From NCBI RefSeq assembly GCF_020216025.1, contig NZ_JAIWNC010000046.1, positions 1-64,000 on the forward strand: DNA of 64,000 bases. The letters are read 5' to 3'. The DNA comes from Jidongwangia harbinensis. Lineage in GTDB: Bacteria; Actinomycetota; Actinomycetes; Mycobacteriales; Micromonosporaceae. Below are positions 40,896-49,416 of the stretch, in pieces. The translations under genes and the position numbers were made by a program. The notes under the pieces were generated by a model. It was not told where the DNA came from. It did no database searches and saw nothing but the letters and a program-made list of their open reading frames with translations. Each line of letters starts with the position of its first letter. The stretch's first letter is position 1.

Positions 40896-42215
40896 CTAGA
40901 GCCGGCCGGCCGCCTTCAGTTCCAGGTACACGTCGGCCACCCGGGACGCGAACGACTCCCGGGTCTGGTCCACCACGATCACGCCCTGCTGGCGCAGCAC
41001 CGCCTGGACCCGGTCCCGTTCCGCCAGGGCCAGTTCGGCGGCCGCGGCCAGGTGTACGTCCTCGGCGGTGGCGCCCGCCTCCGGCAGCACCGCCAGCCGG
41101 GCCGTCTCCGGGTCCCGCACGCTGGCCACCACCACCCGGTGCCGGGTGGAGATCCGGGACAGCATCGGCAGCAGGCCCTCCACCAGCGGCGCCGCGTCCA
41201 GCGCGGTGAACACCACCACCAGGGCACGCTTGTGGTCGCGGCGCATCAGCTCGGCCACCGCCAGCCCGAAGTCCGTCTCCACCAGGGCCGGTTCCAGCGA
41301 CGCCATCGCGTTGATCAGCCGGGACACCTTGGCCCGGTGGCCGCCGCCCTGCACCCGGGCCCGGACCGCGGTGTCCACCGCGAGCAGGTCCACCCGGTCG
41401 TCGGCGCGGGTGGCGAGCACGCTGAGCAGCAGGGCCGCGTCGATGGCGGCGTCCAGGCGGGGCTCGTCGCCGATCCGGGCCGCGGACGTGCGGCCGGTGT
41501 CGAGCAGGCACAGCACCCGCCGGTCGCGCTCCGGCCGCCAGGTGCGGACCACCACATCATGGGTACGGGCGCTGGCCCGCCAGTCGATCGAGCGCACGTC
41601 GTCGCCGATCACGTACTCGCGCAGCGCGTCGAACTCGGTGCCCTGGCCCCGCCCCCGGGTCACCACCGCACCGTCGAAGACCCGCAGCCGGGCCAGTTTC
41701 TCCGGCAGCAGCCGCCGGGACGGGAAGTCCGGCAGCACCCGCAGCGTCCAGGGCGGCGTGACGCCCGCGTTCCACGCCTGGCCGCGCTGCCGGTACGCGA
41801 GCCCCAGCGGCCCGTACGACCGCAGCGTCACCCGCACCGCGGGACGGTCGCCGTGCCGGGTCGGTACGAGCGTGGTGACCACCGGCTCCTCCGCGCCGCC
41901 GGGCAGCCGCAGCCGATGTTCCGCGTTGCCGGTGCCCGCCGACGGCACCCAGCTGTCGCGCAGCGAGAGCCACATCGGGCGCCCCGAGGTGTTGCCGACG
42001 GTCAGCGTGACGGTCGCGGTCCGGCCCAGCCACACCGTGGTGTCGCCGGCCCGGCGCAGCGTCACCGCGGTCAGCGGGGCCGCCGCGACCGCGTCGATCA
42101 CCGCCACCGCCACCGCGATGATGACCACCGCCAGCGCCATCAGCCACGGCGACGGCAGCAGCGCGGGCAGCAGCCCACCGGCCGCCAGCAGCAGCGCGAA
42201 GCGCCAGGTCACCAC
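40896..42215 (-). CDS. DUF58 protein (vWA-like, MoxR partner)
   Basis: 439 aa. Two adjacent hydrophobic segments near the N-terminus (about 5-45) anchor it. An Ig-like beta domain follows (about 60-170). DUF58 itself (about 190-260) contains REYVIGDDVRSIDWRASART, the family hallmark. A degenerate von Willebrand A fold continues, with LCLLDTGRTS in place of DxSxS, so metal binding is doubtful. Such proteins work with MoxR ATPases in membrane-protein assembly or complex maturation. It is the last of five overlapping minus-strand genes, 7 nt after MoxR. Confidence 0.87.
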   Translation of the reverse strand: MVTWRFALLLAAGGLLPALLPSPWLMALAVVIIAVAVAVIDAVAAAPLTAVTLRRAGDTTVWLGRTATVTLTVGNTSGRPMWLSLRDSWVPSAGTGNAEHRLRLPGGAEEPVVTTLVPTRHGDRPAVRVTLRSYGPLGLAYRQRGQAWNAGVTPPWTLRVLPDFPSRRLLPEKLARLRVFDGAVVTRGRGQGTEFDALREYVIGDDVRSIDWRASARTHDVVVRTWRPERDRRVLCLLDTGRTSAARIGDEPRLDAAIDAALLLSVLATRADDRVDLLAVDTAVRARVQGGGHRAKVSRLINAMASLEPALVETDFGLAVAELMRRDHKRALVVVFTALDAAPLVEGLLPMLSRISTRHRVVVASVRDPETARLAVLPEAGATAEDVHLAAAAELALAERDRVQAVLRQQGVIVVDQTRESFASRVADVYLELKAAGRL

Positions 42216-42222
42216 GGCCGGC

Positions 42223-43194
42223 TCAGCGCGGGGCCGGTACGGCGGCGAGGACCGCGCGCAGCACCGAGTCGGTGGTCACGCCGTCCAGTTCGGCCTCGGC
42301 CCGCAGCCGCACCCGGTGCCGCAGGGTGGGCAGTGCGAACGCCTTCACGTCGTCCGGCACCACGTAGTCGCGGCCGCTGAGCCAGGCCCGGGCCTTCGCC
42401 ACGGCCAGCAGCGCGGTGCTGCCCCGCGGGGAGGCGCCCAGTTCCAGCGCCGGCGACACCCGGGTGGCCCGGCACAGGTCGACGATGTACGCCAGCACCG
42501 GCTCGGTGACGCTGACCCGGCGTACCGCCTCGCGCCCGGCCGCCAGATCGGCGGCGGTCGCCACCGGGCTCACCCCGGCGGCCTTGAGGTCGCGCGGGTC
42601 GAAGCCGTGGTGGTGCGCCCGCAGCACGTTCAGCTCGTCCTCCCGCTCGGGCAGCGGCACGGACAGTTTCAGCAGGAAGCGGTCCAGCTGCGCCTCCGGC
42701 AGCGGGTAGGTGCCCTCGTACTCGATCGGGTTCTGGGTGGCCGCCACGATGAACGGTTCCGGCAGCCGCCGGGGCACCCCGTCCGTGCTGACCGTGCGTT
42801 CCTCCATCGCCTCCAGCAGCGCCGCCTGCGTCTTCGGCGGAGTCCGGTTGATCTCGTCGGCGAGCAGCAGGTTCGTGAAGATCGGCCCGGGGCGGAAGTT
42901 GAAGGCGGCGGTGCGCGCGTCGTAGATCAGCGAGCCGGTCACGTCGCCCGGCATCAGGTCCGGGGTGAACTGCACCCGCTTGGTCTCCAGGTCGAGTGCC
43001 GCCGCCAGCGACCGCACCAGCAGGGTCTTGGCGACCCCGGGCACGCCCTCCAGCAGGACGTGGCCGCTGCACAACAGCGCGATCACCACCCCGCTGATCA
43101 CCGCGTCCTGTCCCACCACCGCCTTGGCCACCTCGACCCGGAGCCGGCCCAGCGCGTCCCGCGCCCCCGCGGCGTCCACAGAAGCCGTCGTCAC
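42223..43194 (-). CDS. MoxR-family AAA+ ATPase
   Basis: 323 aa from a GTG at 43194 overlapping the DUF4350 stop (GTGA). Walker A is LLEGVPGVAKTLLV (about 46-59), with the Ala of the MoxR type. LLADEINRTPPKTQAALLEAMEE (around 110-130) is Walker B plus the following helix. IVAATQNPIEYEGTYPLPEAQLDRF gives sensor 1 and the arginine-finger region. Lid helices follow, with LGASPRGSTALL as sensor 2. MoxR proteins act as chaperones for vWA/DUF58 partners; the DUF58 gene follows directly. Confidence 0.92.
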   Translation of the reverse strand: MTTASVDAAGARDALGRLRVEVAKAVVGQDAVISGVVIALLCSGHVLLEGVPGVAKTLLVRSLAAALDLETKRVQFTPDLMPGDVTGSLIYDARTAAFNFRPGPIFTNLLLADEINRTPPKTQAALLEAMEERTVSTDGVPRRLPEPFIVAATQNPIEYEGTYPLPEAQLDRFLLKLSVPLPEREDELNVLRAHHHGFDPRDLKAAGVSPVATAADLAAGREAVRRVSVTEPVLAYIVDLCRATRVSPALELGASPRGSTALLAVAKARAWLSGRDYVVPDDVKAFALPTLRHRVRLRAEAELDGVTTDSVLRAVLAAVPAPR

Positions 43195-44480
43195 GTCACA
43201 GTCCCCTCGATCATTGCTTGATGCCCGGTCACGGTTCGTACCAGGTTCTGCACGGCCGCGGCCTTCTCGGCCAGGTCCTCGTCGGTGTCCTCGACCCCGC
43301 CGCCGAGCAGTGCCCGGATCTCGTGTTCGGGCCACCCGGTCTCGGCCGCGACCCGGCCGGCCACCACGTCCAGCGTGCTGTCCGGCGGCAGCCCGAAGTG
43401 GTCGGCGAGCCGCCGGCAGGCCGCCGCCTGCACGGTCGCCAGTGAGGCGTCGCGCGCCCGGGACCGGCGGTACAGGCCGCCCAGCCCGCGTACCGTCTCG
43501 GCCGCCCGGACCCGGCTGGGCAGCGGCTCGGCCACCGGCGTGCCGAGCCGCCGGGCGGACGCGGCGGCCAGCGCCAGCGCGGCCAGCGCGAGCAGCAGCA
43601 CGGTGGCCCAGAACGCCGGCGGGAACGCCTCGGCCAGCGGGTTCGGCTGCGTCTGCTCGGCCTGGCCGCCGTCCTGCGGCTCGCCGGGACCGGGCTGCGC
43701 CGGCTCCTCGAACTGCTCCTGCTCGGGGTACTCCTCCTCGCCGCCCGGGTCCGCCGGTTCCGGTTCCAGCGTGCGGATCGTCGGCTCCGGGGTCGGCGGC
43801 GGGGTCTCCTGCCGGTGCAGGTCCAGCCACACCAGCCGGGAACTGCGGGACAGCAGCCCGACCGCGAACTCGGCGTTGCCGTGCTCGTCCAGCCGGTCGT
43901 TGCGGAACGGGTCCGGCGCACCCACCAGCGTGACCGCGGCGTCGTCGGTGACCATCTCCACCACCCCGCCGCCGTAGCAGCGGAACACCTCGTCCGGCGC
44001 CTCGCCGTAGGACCAGCGCAGCACCGCGGCCGGCGCGGTGGCGAACGGCTGCGCGCAGCCCGGCTCCGGCGCCGCCGCGGTCCACCGCGGGCCGGTGAGC
44101 GGCACGAACAGCTGGGCGTCGGACAGCGCCTGGCGTTCCGGCGCCACCAGCACCACCCGGGCGCCGGACGACGTGATCTCCTGCAGGTACTCCGGGTGGA
44201 CCAGTCCCGGCGCGGTCACCAGCAGCGTCGCGTCGCCGGTGTTCGCGGCGGCCAGCGCGTCCAGCGTGCTGGTGTGCCGGTCCACCGTGACTCCGGCCGC
44301 GGTGAGCCGGTCGGCCAGGGCGCGGGCGCCGTCGCCGGCGTCGCTGACCGGGGAGAGGAACGACGGTTCGGTCGGGTCCGGCTGCTGCACCGCGTGCGCG
44401 ATCCAGGTGGTCAGCGCCAGCACCAGGACGACCGCGAACGGCAGCACCACCCGCAGCCGCCGGCTGCGCAGGGCGGTCAC
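43191..44480 (-). CDS. DUF4350 membrane protein
   Basis: 429 aa. An N-terminal membrane segment (about 10-30) is followed by an extracellular domain (about 35-235) with a DUF4350 Rossmann-like fold: DRLTAAGVTVDR, then LLVTAPGLV. An acidic Pro/Glu/Gln linker (about 240-285) leads to a second membrane segment (about 292-310) and a helical cytoplasmic tail of 120 residues. It typically occurs between DUF4129 and MoxR genes, as here. Both gene junctions overlap by 4 nt, so translation is coupled. Confidence 0.83.
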   Translation of the reverse strand: MTALRSRRLRVVLPFAVVLVLALTTWIAHAVQQPDPTEPSFLSPVSDAGDGARALADRLTAAGVTVDRHTSTLDALAAANTGDATLLVTAPGLVHPEYLQEITSSGARVVLVAPERQALSDAQLFVPLTGPRWTAAAPEPGCAQPFATAPAAVLRWSYGEAPDEVFRCYGGGVVEMVTDDAAVTLVGAPDPFRNDRLDEHGNAEFAVGLLSRSSRLVWLDLHRQETPPPTPEPTIRTLEPEPADPGGEEEYPEQEQFEEPAQPGPGEPQDGGQAEQTQPNPLAEAFPPAFWATVLLLALAALALAAASARRLGTPVAEPLPSRVRAAETVRGLGGLYRRSRARDASLATVQAAACRRLADHFGLPPDSTLDVVAGRVAAETGWPEHEIRALLGGGVEDTDEDLAEKAAAVQNLVRTVTGHQAMIEGTVT

Positions 44481-45040
44481 CGCGCACCCGCCCGGACCTG
44501 GGCGGTCAGCGCGCGCATGTGCTCGTCGTGATCGCGGTGCGCGGGCCGGTCGCCGTACCAGATCTCGGAGAACAGCTCGGTGGCCTCGCCCAGCGGGCCC
44601 GCGACTCCGGGCCGCTGGGTCGCGGCGACCGCCGCCAGTTCGGCCGCGGTCCAGCCCGGCTGCGGGGCCACCACCCGCGCGGCCACCAGGTCACCCACCG
44701 CGTCGCGCAGCCGCTGCCGGATCGCCTCGGCGTACCGGCCCTCGGCCGCGTACCGGTCGGCCAGCGACATGCCGTCCCGTACCACCACGGTGGTCTCGTC
44801 GGCGGGGCGCGCAGGCGTGCTCGTCGGCGGGGCGGTCTCCGCGGCCTGGACCGGCGCGGCCGGTTTCTTGCGGCGGCGCCGGCGCAGTCGCCAGCGCGGC
44901 AGCCGGCGCGGCACCCAGGCCGGGAACCAGTACCACAGCGCCGCGATCACTCCCGCCGCGAGCAGCGACAACAGCAGCAGCACGCCGGGCGGCACCACGT
45001 CGAAGACCGCGGCGGCCAGCTCGTCCCAGGCCCGGGTCAC
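44477..45040 (-). CDS. DUF4129 membrane protein
   Basis: 187 aa from a GTG at 45040, overlapping the upstream stop (GTGA). One membrane segment lies at about 16-38 (PGVLLLLSLLAAGVIAALWYW). It is followed by a strongly basic stretch (RLRRRRRKKP), a Pro/Thr linker and the DUF4129 helical domain (about 92-185), with LADRYAAEGRYAEAIRQRLRD and FSEIWYGDRPA, the family's best conserved part. Some DUF4129 regions occur fused to transglutaminases; this protein has none. It is co-expressed with the MoxR/DUF58 set. Confidence 0.85.
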   Translation of the reverse strand: MTRAWDELAAAVFDVVPPGVLLLLSLLAAGVIAALWYWFPAWVPRRLPRWRLRRRRRKKPAAPVQAAETAPPTSTPARPADETTVVVRDGMSLADRYAAEGRYAEAIRQRLRDAVGDLVAARVVAPQPGWTAAELAAVAATQRPGVAGPLGEATELFSEIWYGDRPAHRDHDEHMRALTAQVRAGAR

Positions 45041-45864
45041 GGCGCGTGCACCAGCGTCGACTCGACGTCGGTGCCGCGGCTGCGGGCCCGGCTGACCGCG
45101 ATGTCCAGACCTTCGGTACGCACCCGCACGTCCAGCAGCAGCACCGCGGACACGCAGGCCAGCGCGGCGTACGCCACGGTGTTGGCCAGTCCCCACGAGA
45201 CCGGGTGCAGCCACGCCTCCCAGGCCGGCTGGGACCCGGTGACCGCCTCGGCAATCGCGGACCAGCCGGCGCCCAGCGCGAACCGGATCGCCAGCCAGGT
45301 CAGGTACGCGACCAGCAGCACCCAGAAGCCGCGCAGCCCGGACCGGGCGGCCAGCACCAGCGACCGGCCCACCGGATGCCGGGCCCGGTCGATGACCAGC
45401 GCCGGCGCGGTCATCGCGCACAGCCCGAACACCACCACCCAGGGCAGCAGCCCGAGGAACGCGCCCACCGCGGCCATCGCCCCGAGCAGCACCGCCGCCA
45501 CGCCGGTGGCCACCGGCCGGGCCCGCCGCCACAGCTGCCGGTCCCGCACCGGCAGCCCGAGCAGCGCCGGCCCCGCGGCGGCCGCGGCGATTGCGCCGAG
45601 CAGCGTGAGGATCGTCATCTCGGTGCCGAAGCCCAGCGCGGTGACCGCCCACCAGGCGCCGACGTGCTCCTCGGCGGGCCCGTAGAACGGCGGCGACAGG
45701 TACGCGGCCTTCCGCATCGGCGCCAGCGCCAGCTGCTCGGCCCCGGCCAGCACGGCGGCGGCGCCGAACAACGGCAGCGCCCGGCGTCGCAGCAGCGCCA
45801 TCGCCGCGTCCAGCAGCTCGCCGAGCGTCATCGGGCGCAGCGGCAACTCCGGCTGCGCAGACAT
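45037..45864 (-). CDS. Polytopic membrane protein, first gene of the MoxR/DUF58 operon
   Basis: 275 aa from the ATG at 45864, which lies 7 nt after a TAGGAT box. About six membrane segments are seen (for example ILTLLGAIAAAAAGPALLGL and GAMAAVGAFLGLLPWVVVFG). The soluble head PLRPMTLGELLDAAMALLRR is a typical start of a family related to the glycerophosphoryl-diester-phosphodiesterase membrane domain. No enzymatic motif is visible. It leads five coupled genes, so it may anchor the complex. Confidence 0.7.
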   Translation of the reverse strand: MSAQPELPLRPMTLGELLDAAMALLRRRALPLFGAAAVLAGAEQLALAPMRKAAYLSPPFYGPAEEHVGAWWAVTALGFGTEMTILTLLGAIAAAAAGPALLGLPVRDRQLWRRARPVATGVAAVLLGAMAAVGAFLGLLPWVVVFGLCAMTAPALVIDRARHPVGRSLVLAARSGLRGFWVLLVAYLTWLAIRFALGAGWSAIAEAVTGSQPAWEAWLHPVSWGLANTVAYAALACVSAVLLLDVRVRTEGLDIAVSRARSRGTDVESTLVHAP

Positions 45865-45871
45865 GGCGCGA

Positions 45872-45877
45872 ATCCTA
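45872..45877 (-). promoter_or_regulatory. -10 box for the MoxR/DUF58 operon
   Basis: On the minus strand TAGGAT lies 7 nt before the ATG at 45864. No ribosome-binding site is present, consistent with a leaderless message. Confidence 0.5.
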
Positions 45878-45992
45878 GGTGATGAGGTCACCGGCTCAGC
45901 GGGCATCCGCCACCCTCGCCCGATGATGCATCGACGGTTATGGTGCGGAAGGCGCTCACGAGGCGTCCGTTCGACTTCCGAAAGGTTCCTCC

Positions 45993-47759
45993 ATGACCTT
46001 CACCCCCGGCGTCTCCCGGCGTGCCGTGCTGGCCGCCTCGGCCGCCTCCGCGGCCGCCCCGCTCGCCGTCTCCGGCGGCGCCGCGGCCGCCCCGAAGACC
46101 ACGACCTACCACCTCACCGTGCTGGGTACGTCGGACACTCACGGCAACGTCTACAACTGGGACTACTACAAGGACACCGAGTACGACGACAGCGCCCACA
46201 ACGACGTCGGTGTGGCCAAGCTGGCCTCGCTGGTCAACCAGATCCGCGCCGAGCGGGACACCACCACGCTCGTGCTGGACGCCGGCGACACGATCCAGGG
46301 CACGCCGCTGGCCACCTATTACGCCAAGCAGGAGCCGATCACCACCACCGGCGCGAAGCACCCGATGGCGCGGGCCATGAACGTGCTGCACTACGACGCG
46401 GTGACGCTCGGCAACCACGAGTTCAACTACGGGCTGCCGCTGTTGAACCTGTGGATCCGCCAGCTCGGGTTCCCGGCGCTGGCCGCGAACGCGGTGGACG
46501 TGCGCACCGGCCGGCCGGCCTTCACGCCGTACGTGATCAAGCGGGTCTCGCTCGGCCGGCACGCGCCGACGCTGCGGGTCGGCATCCTGGGGCTGACCAA
46601 CCCGGGCACGGCGATCTGGGACCGGGTGCACGTGGAGGGCAGGCTCCGCTTCGAGGACCTGGTGGCGACCGCTGCGAAGTGGGTGCCGATCATGCGGGCC
46701 CGCGGCGCCGACGTGGTGCTGATCTCGGCGCACGGCGGGGACAGCGGCACCTCCAGCTACGGTCCGGAGCTGCCGGTGGAGAACCCGAGCGCGTTGATCG
46801 CGGAGCGGGTGCCGGGCATCGACGCGATCCTGTTCGGCCACGCGCACGCCGACGTGCCGCAGCGGTTCGTCACCAACCTGGCCACCGGGGAGCAGGTGCT
46901 GCTGTCCGAGCCGTCCCGGTGGGGGCAGCGGCTGACCAGGATGGACTTCACGCTGACCCGGTCCCGGGGACGCTGGACGGTCACCGGGAAGAAGTCCACC
47001 ACGCTGAACTCGAACACGGTCGGAGAGGACCCGGCGGTGCTCGCCGCGGTGCGCGCCCAGCACACCCGGACCGTCGCGTACGTCAACCAGGTGGTGGCCC
47101 GGTCGACCGTCGAGCTGTCCGCGGCCGAGTCGCGCTACCGGGACACGCCGATCCTGGACTTCATCAACCGGGTGCAGACCGACACGGTGACCGCCGCGCT
47201 GGCCGGCACCGAGCACGCCGGCCTGCCGGTGTTGTCCATCGCGGCGCCGTTCAGCCGCACCGCGGTGTTCCCGCAGGGCGACGTGAAGATCAAGGATGTG
47301 GCCGGGCTCTACATCTATGACAACACGCTGGAGGCGGTGATCCTCACCGGCGCCGAGGTCAAGGCGTACCTGGAGTACTCGGCGAAGTACTTCCGCACGC
47401 TGGCGCCGGGCGCGCCGGTGGTGCCCGCCGACCTCAACGACCCGGCGGTGCCGGATTACAACTACGACGTGTTCTCCGGCGTCGACTACGACATCGACAT
47501 CAGCCGGCCGGTGGGGGAGCGGATCACCCTGCGCGGTGTCGACCCGGCCGCCCGGTTCGTGGTGGCGGTGAACAACTACCGGCGCTCCGGCGGCGGCAAC
47601 TTCCCGGGCATCGTCACCGGGCAGGTCTACAACGCCCAGCAGGAGATCCGCCAGCTGCTGATCGACTGGGCACAGGCCCGCGGGGTGATCGACCCGGCGG
47701 ACTTCTTCGTACCGAACTGGCGGCTGGTCCGGGCCGGCGAGCCGGTCTTCGGGGCCTGA
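45993..47759 (+). CDS. Secreted metallophosphatase/5'-nucleotidase (possible 2',3'-cyclic nucleotide phosphodiesterase)
   Basis: 588 aa. A twin-arginine-type signal (SRRAVLAASAASAAA, about 8-33) suggests Tat export. The calcineurin-like domain (about 38-325) has GTSDTHGN, DAGDTIQGT, LGNHEFNYG, SAHGGDSG and FGHAHAD, i.e. all metal ligands. The 5'-nucleotidase C-terminal domain (about 350-555) contains NNYRRSGGGNFPG, the nucleobase-binding loop. It should dephosphorylate nucleotides outside the cell for phosphate or nucleoside scavenging; cyclic 2',3'-nucleotides are an alternative substrate. It is monocistronic with a strong terminator. Confidence 0.9.
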   Translation: MTFTPGVSRRAVLAASAASAAAPLAVSGGAAAAPKTTTYHLTVLGTSDTHGNVYNWDYYKDTEYDDSAHNDVGVAKLASLVNQIRAERDTTTLVLDAGDTIQGTPLATYYAKQEPITTTGAKHPMARAMNVLHYDAVTLGNHEFNYGLPLLNLWIRQLGFPALAANAVDVRTGRPAFTPYVIKRVSLGRHAPTLRVGILGLTNPGTAIWDRVHVEGRLRFEDLVATAAKWVPIMRARGADVVLISAHGGDSGTSSYGPELPVENPSALIAERVPGIDAILFGHAHADVPQRFVTNLATGEQVLLSEPSRWGQRLTRMDFTLTRSRGRWTVTGKKSTTLNSNTVGEDPAVLAAVRAQHTRTVAYVNQVVARSTVELSAAESRYRDTPILDFINRVQTDTVTAALAGTEHAGLPVLSIAAPFSRTAVFPQGDVKIKDVAGLYIYDNTLEAVILTGAEVKAYLEYSAKYFRTLAPGAPVVPADLNDPAVPDYNYDVFSGVDYDIDISRPVGERITLRGVDPAARFVVAVNNYRRSGGGNFPGIVTGQVYNAQQEIRQLLIDWAQARGVIDPADFFVPNWRLVRAGEPVFGA

Positions 47760-47773
47760 CCCCGGTACAGAGG

Positions 47774-47807
47774 CGTGGCGCACCCTCCCCGCCGGGGGTG
47801 CGCCACG
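47774..47807. terminator. Bidirectional stem-loop between convergent genes
   Basis: CGTGGCGCACCC (47774-47785) pairs perfectly with GGGTGCGCCACG (47796-47807). It lies between the stops of the nucleotidase and of the DUF4190-like gene. There is no T-run. Confidence 0.7.
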
Positions 47808-47813
47808 GGTCCT

Positions 47814-48440
47814 CTACTTCCGCGCCGGCACGGCCGTCCACACGCCGTCGGCGTCCGCCGTGACGGTGAGCGACGCGGTACGCCCGTCGTTCAACGTCAG
47901 CACGCAGTCGTACCGGCGCAGACCGTCCGTCCCGCGGGCTCCGACCGGCGTGCAGGCGGCCCTGGTCGCGGTGACCCGCGCCGTCTCGGTCAGCTGACCG
48001 TCGCCGACCAGCTTGCTCTGCACCAGCTTGGTGGTGGCGTTCTCCTTGATGGTCAGGTAGGTGGGGACCGCGACGGCCACCGAGACGGCCAACCCGAGCA
48101 CCCACACGGCGGTCACCACCGCCCAGGCCACCCAGTACGGTGCGACGCCGTTGCGTCCCCGCCGGGCCTGCTCGGCGCGCCGGGCCGCGGCGATCGCGCC
48201 CAGCGGGCCGAAGACCCACGTCCAGGCGACTACCGGCCACCAGGACGGCGGGTCGGGCCGGGCGGCGTTGTGCATCTCCTCCGGGAACGGCACCAGCAAC
48301 TGCCCGTGCGGCGCGTACGGGGCCGGCGGGCCGTACGCCGGGGGCTGGTCCGGTGGGGGCGGCGTGGCCCAGGGCGGGTTGGTCGGGTAGGCCTGCGGCG
48401 GGACCGCGGGATCCGCGCCGTACGGGGTCTGGGTGGTCAT
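47814..48440 (-). CDS. Proline-rich membrane protein with small exported domain (DUF4190-like)
   Basis: 208 aa from the ATG at 48440. The N-terminus (about 1-65) is Pro/Tyr-rich. Two membrane segments (about 68-88 and 105-135: WWPVVAWTWVFGPLGAIAAA, WVAWAVVTAVWVLGLAVSV) flank a basic loop. The C-terminal 75 residues are exported, with two cysteines (AACTPVG, RYDCVLT) probably in a disulfide, a DUF4333-like layout. No function is known. It is monocistronic and follows the merR-like gene start on the same strand at some distance. Confidence 0.65.
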   Translation of the reverse strand: MTTQTPYGADPAVPPQAYPTNPPWATPPPPDQPPAYGPPAPYAPHGQLLVPFPEEMHNAARPDPPSWWPVVAWTWVFGPLGAIAAARRAEQARRGRNGVAPYWVAWAVVTAVWVLGLAVSVAVAVPTYLTIKENATTKLVQSKLVGDGQLTETARVTATRAACTPVGARGTDGLRRYDCVLTLNDGRTASLTVTADADGVWTAVPARK

Positions 48441-48537
48441 GCGGGGTGGCCTTTCCGGTAGCAACCGTGGCGCAGCGCCGTGCCAGAGTGGTCGTCTCAT
48501 CGACGCCCGGCGGCCCCACCTGAGTGTTCCCGGGCGG

Positions 48538-49380
48538 TCAGGTCCCCGGGCTGACCGCCACCTGCATCTCGGTCACCCACCGGCCGTGGTCGTCCGGCGG
48601 GCATTCCAGGTACACCTCGCGGGCGTAGCCGCAGCCCATGGTGCGATAGCCGTGGTCGTCGATCCAGCGGGCGATGATCTGTTCGGTGCGGAACGCCTCG
48701 GACATCGGGCCGTGGTGCAGCAGCGTGGCCGCGTACCGGACCGGCGGCAGGTCCACCACGGCGAACCCCGGGTCGGCCGGCACGTCACCGGTGAACGGGA
48801 AGGCGGCGTGCACGGTGATCGACTCGTCGCCGGGGCCGGTGGGCGCGGGCAGATAGTAGGCGATCGGTGCGCCGCTCATCCGTACCCCGGCGGCGGTCAT
48901 CCGGTCCATCAGCACCGGATACAGCGGGCTCAGCGCGGACGTGATGTACGGGCCGTCGTATCCGGCGCACGGCGCGGACAGCTCGGCGACCCGCAGCGCC
49001 GGTACCGACGTGAGGACGACGTCGGCGGTGTCCATGTGGCCCTCGGTCTCGATCAGCCGGAGACGGGTGTCCACCCGGGCGAGGCGCGCCTGGTCCTCGG
49101 CCATCTGCTCGGCCAGCTGGGCACGGCGCAGCCGCAGCATGCCGCGCAGTTCGGCGGTACCGACCTTGTCGTCGATCATGGTCTGCACCTGCTCCAGCGT
49201 GAAGCCGAGGTCCTTGAGCGCGACCACCCGGTTGAGCAGGGTCAGCTGGGCCGCAGCGTAGTAGCGGTAGCCGCTGGACTTGTCGACCCGGGCGGGCCGG
49301 ATCAGGCCGATCGCGTCGTAGTGGCGCAGCATCCGGACCGACACCCGGCCCAGGTGGGCGAAGTCTCCGATGGTGAACAT
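48538..49380 (-). CDS. MerR-family regulator with GyrI-like effector domain (BmrR type)
   Basis: 280 aa. The winged helix-turn-helix (1-70) reads FTIGDFAHLGRVSVRMLRHY then GYRYYAAAQLTLLNRVVALK. A coiled-coil dimerisation helix spans about 75-118. A GyrI-like ligand-binding domain (about 125-280) holds conserved acidic and aromatic residues (YDGPYITSALSPLYP; EAFRTEQIIARWIDDHGY). BmrR relatives bind cationic lipophilic drugs and activate efflux genes by twisting a 19-bp-spaced promoter. No transporter gene adjoins it here. Confidence 0.88.
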   Translation of the reverse strand: MFTIGDFAHLGRVSVRMLRHYDAIGLIRPARVDKSSGYRYYAAAQLTLLNRVVALKDLGFTLEQVQTMIDDKVGTAELRGMLRLRRAQLAEQMAEDQARLARVDTRLRLIETEGHMDTADVVLTSVPALRVAELSAPCAGYDGPYITSALSPLYPVLMDRMTAAGVRMSGAPIAYYLPAPTGPGDESITVHAAFPFTGDVPADPGFAVVDLPPVRYAATLLHHGPMSEAFRTEQIIARWIDDHGYRTMGCGYAREVYLECPPDDHGRWVTEMQVAVSPGT

Positions 49381-49416
49381 GATCCCCCGATGCTGAGCCC
49401 TGACACGGTGTCCGGG

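Noticed and set aside
39042..42380. A 1112-aa plus-strand ORF across RDD, SpoIIM and DUF58 genes
   Set aside because: Shadow frame; each of the three real genes in other frames has clear family motifs.
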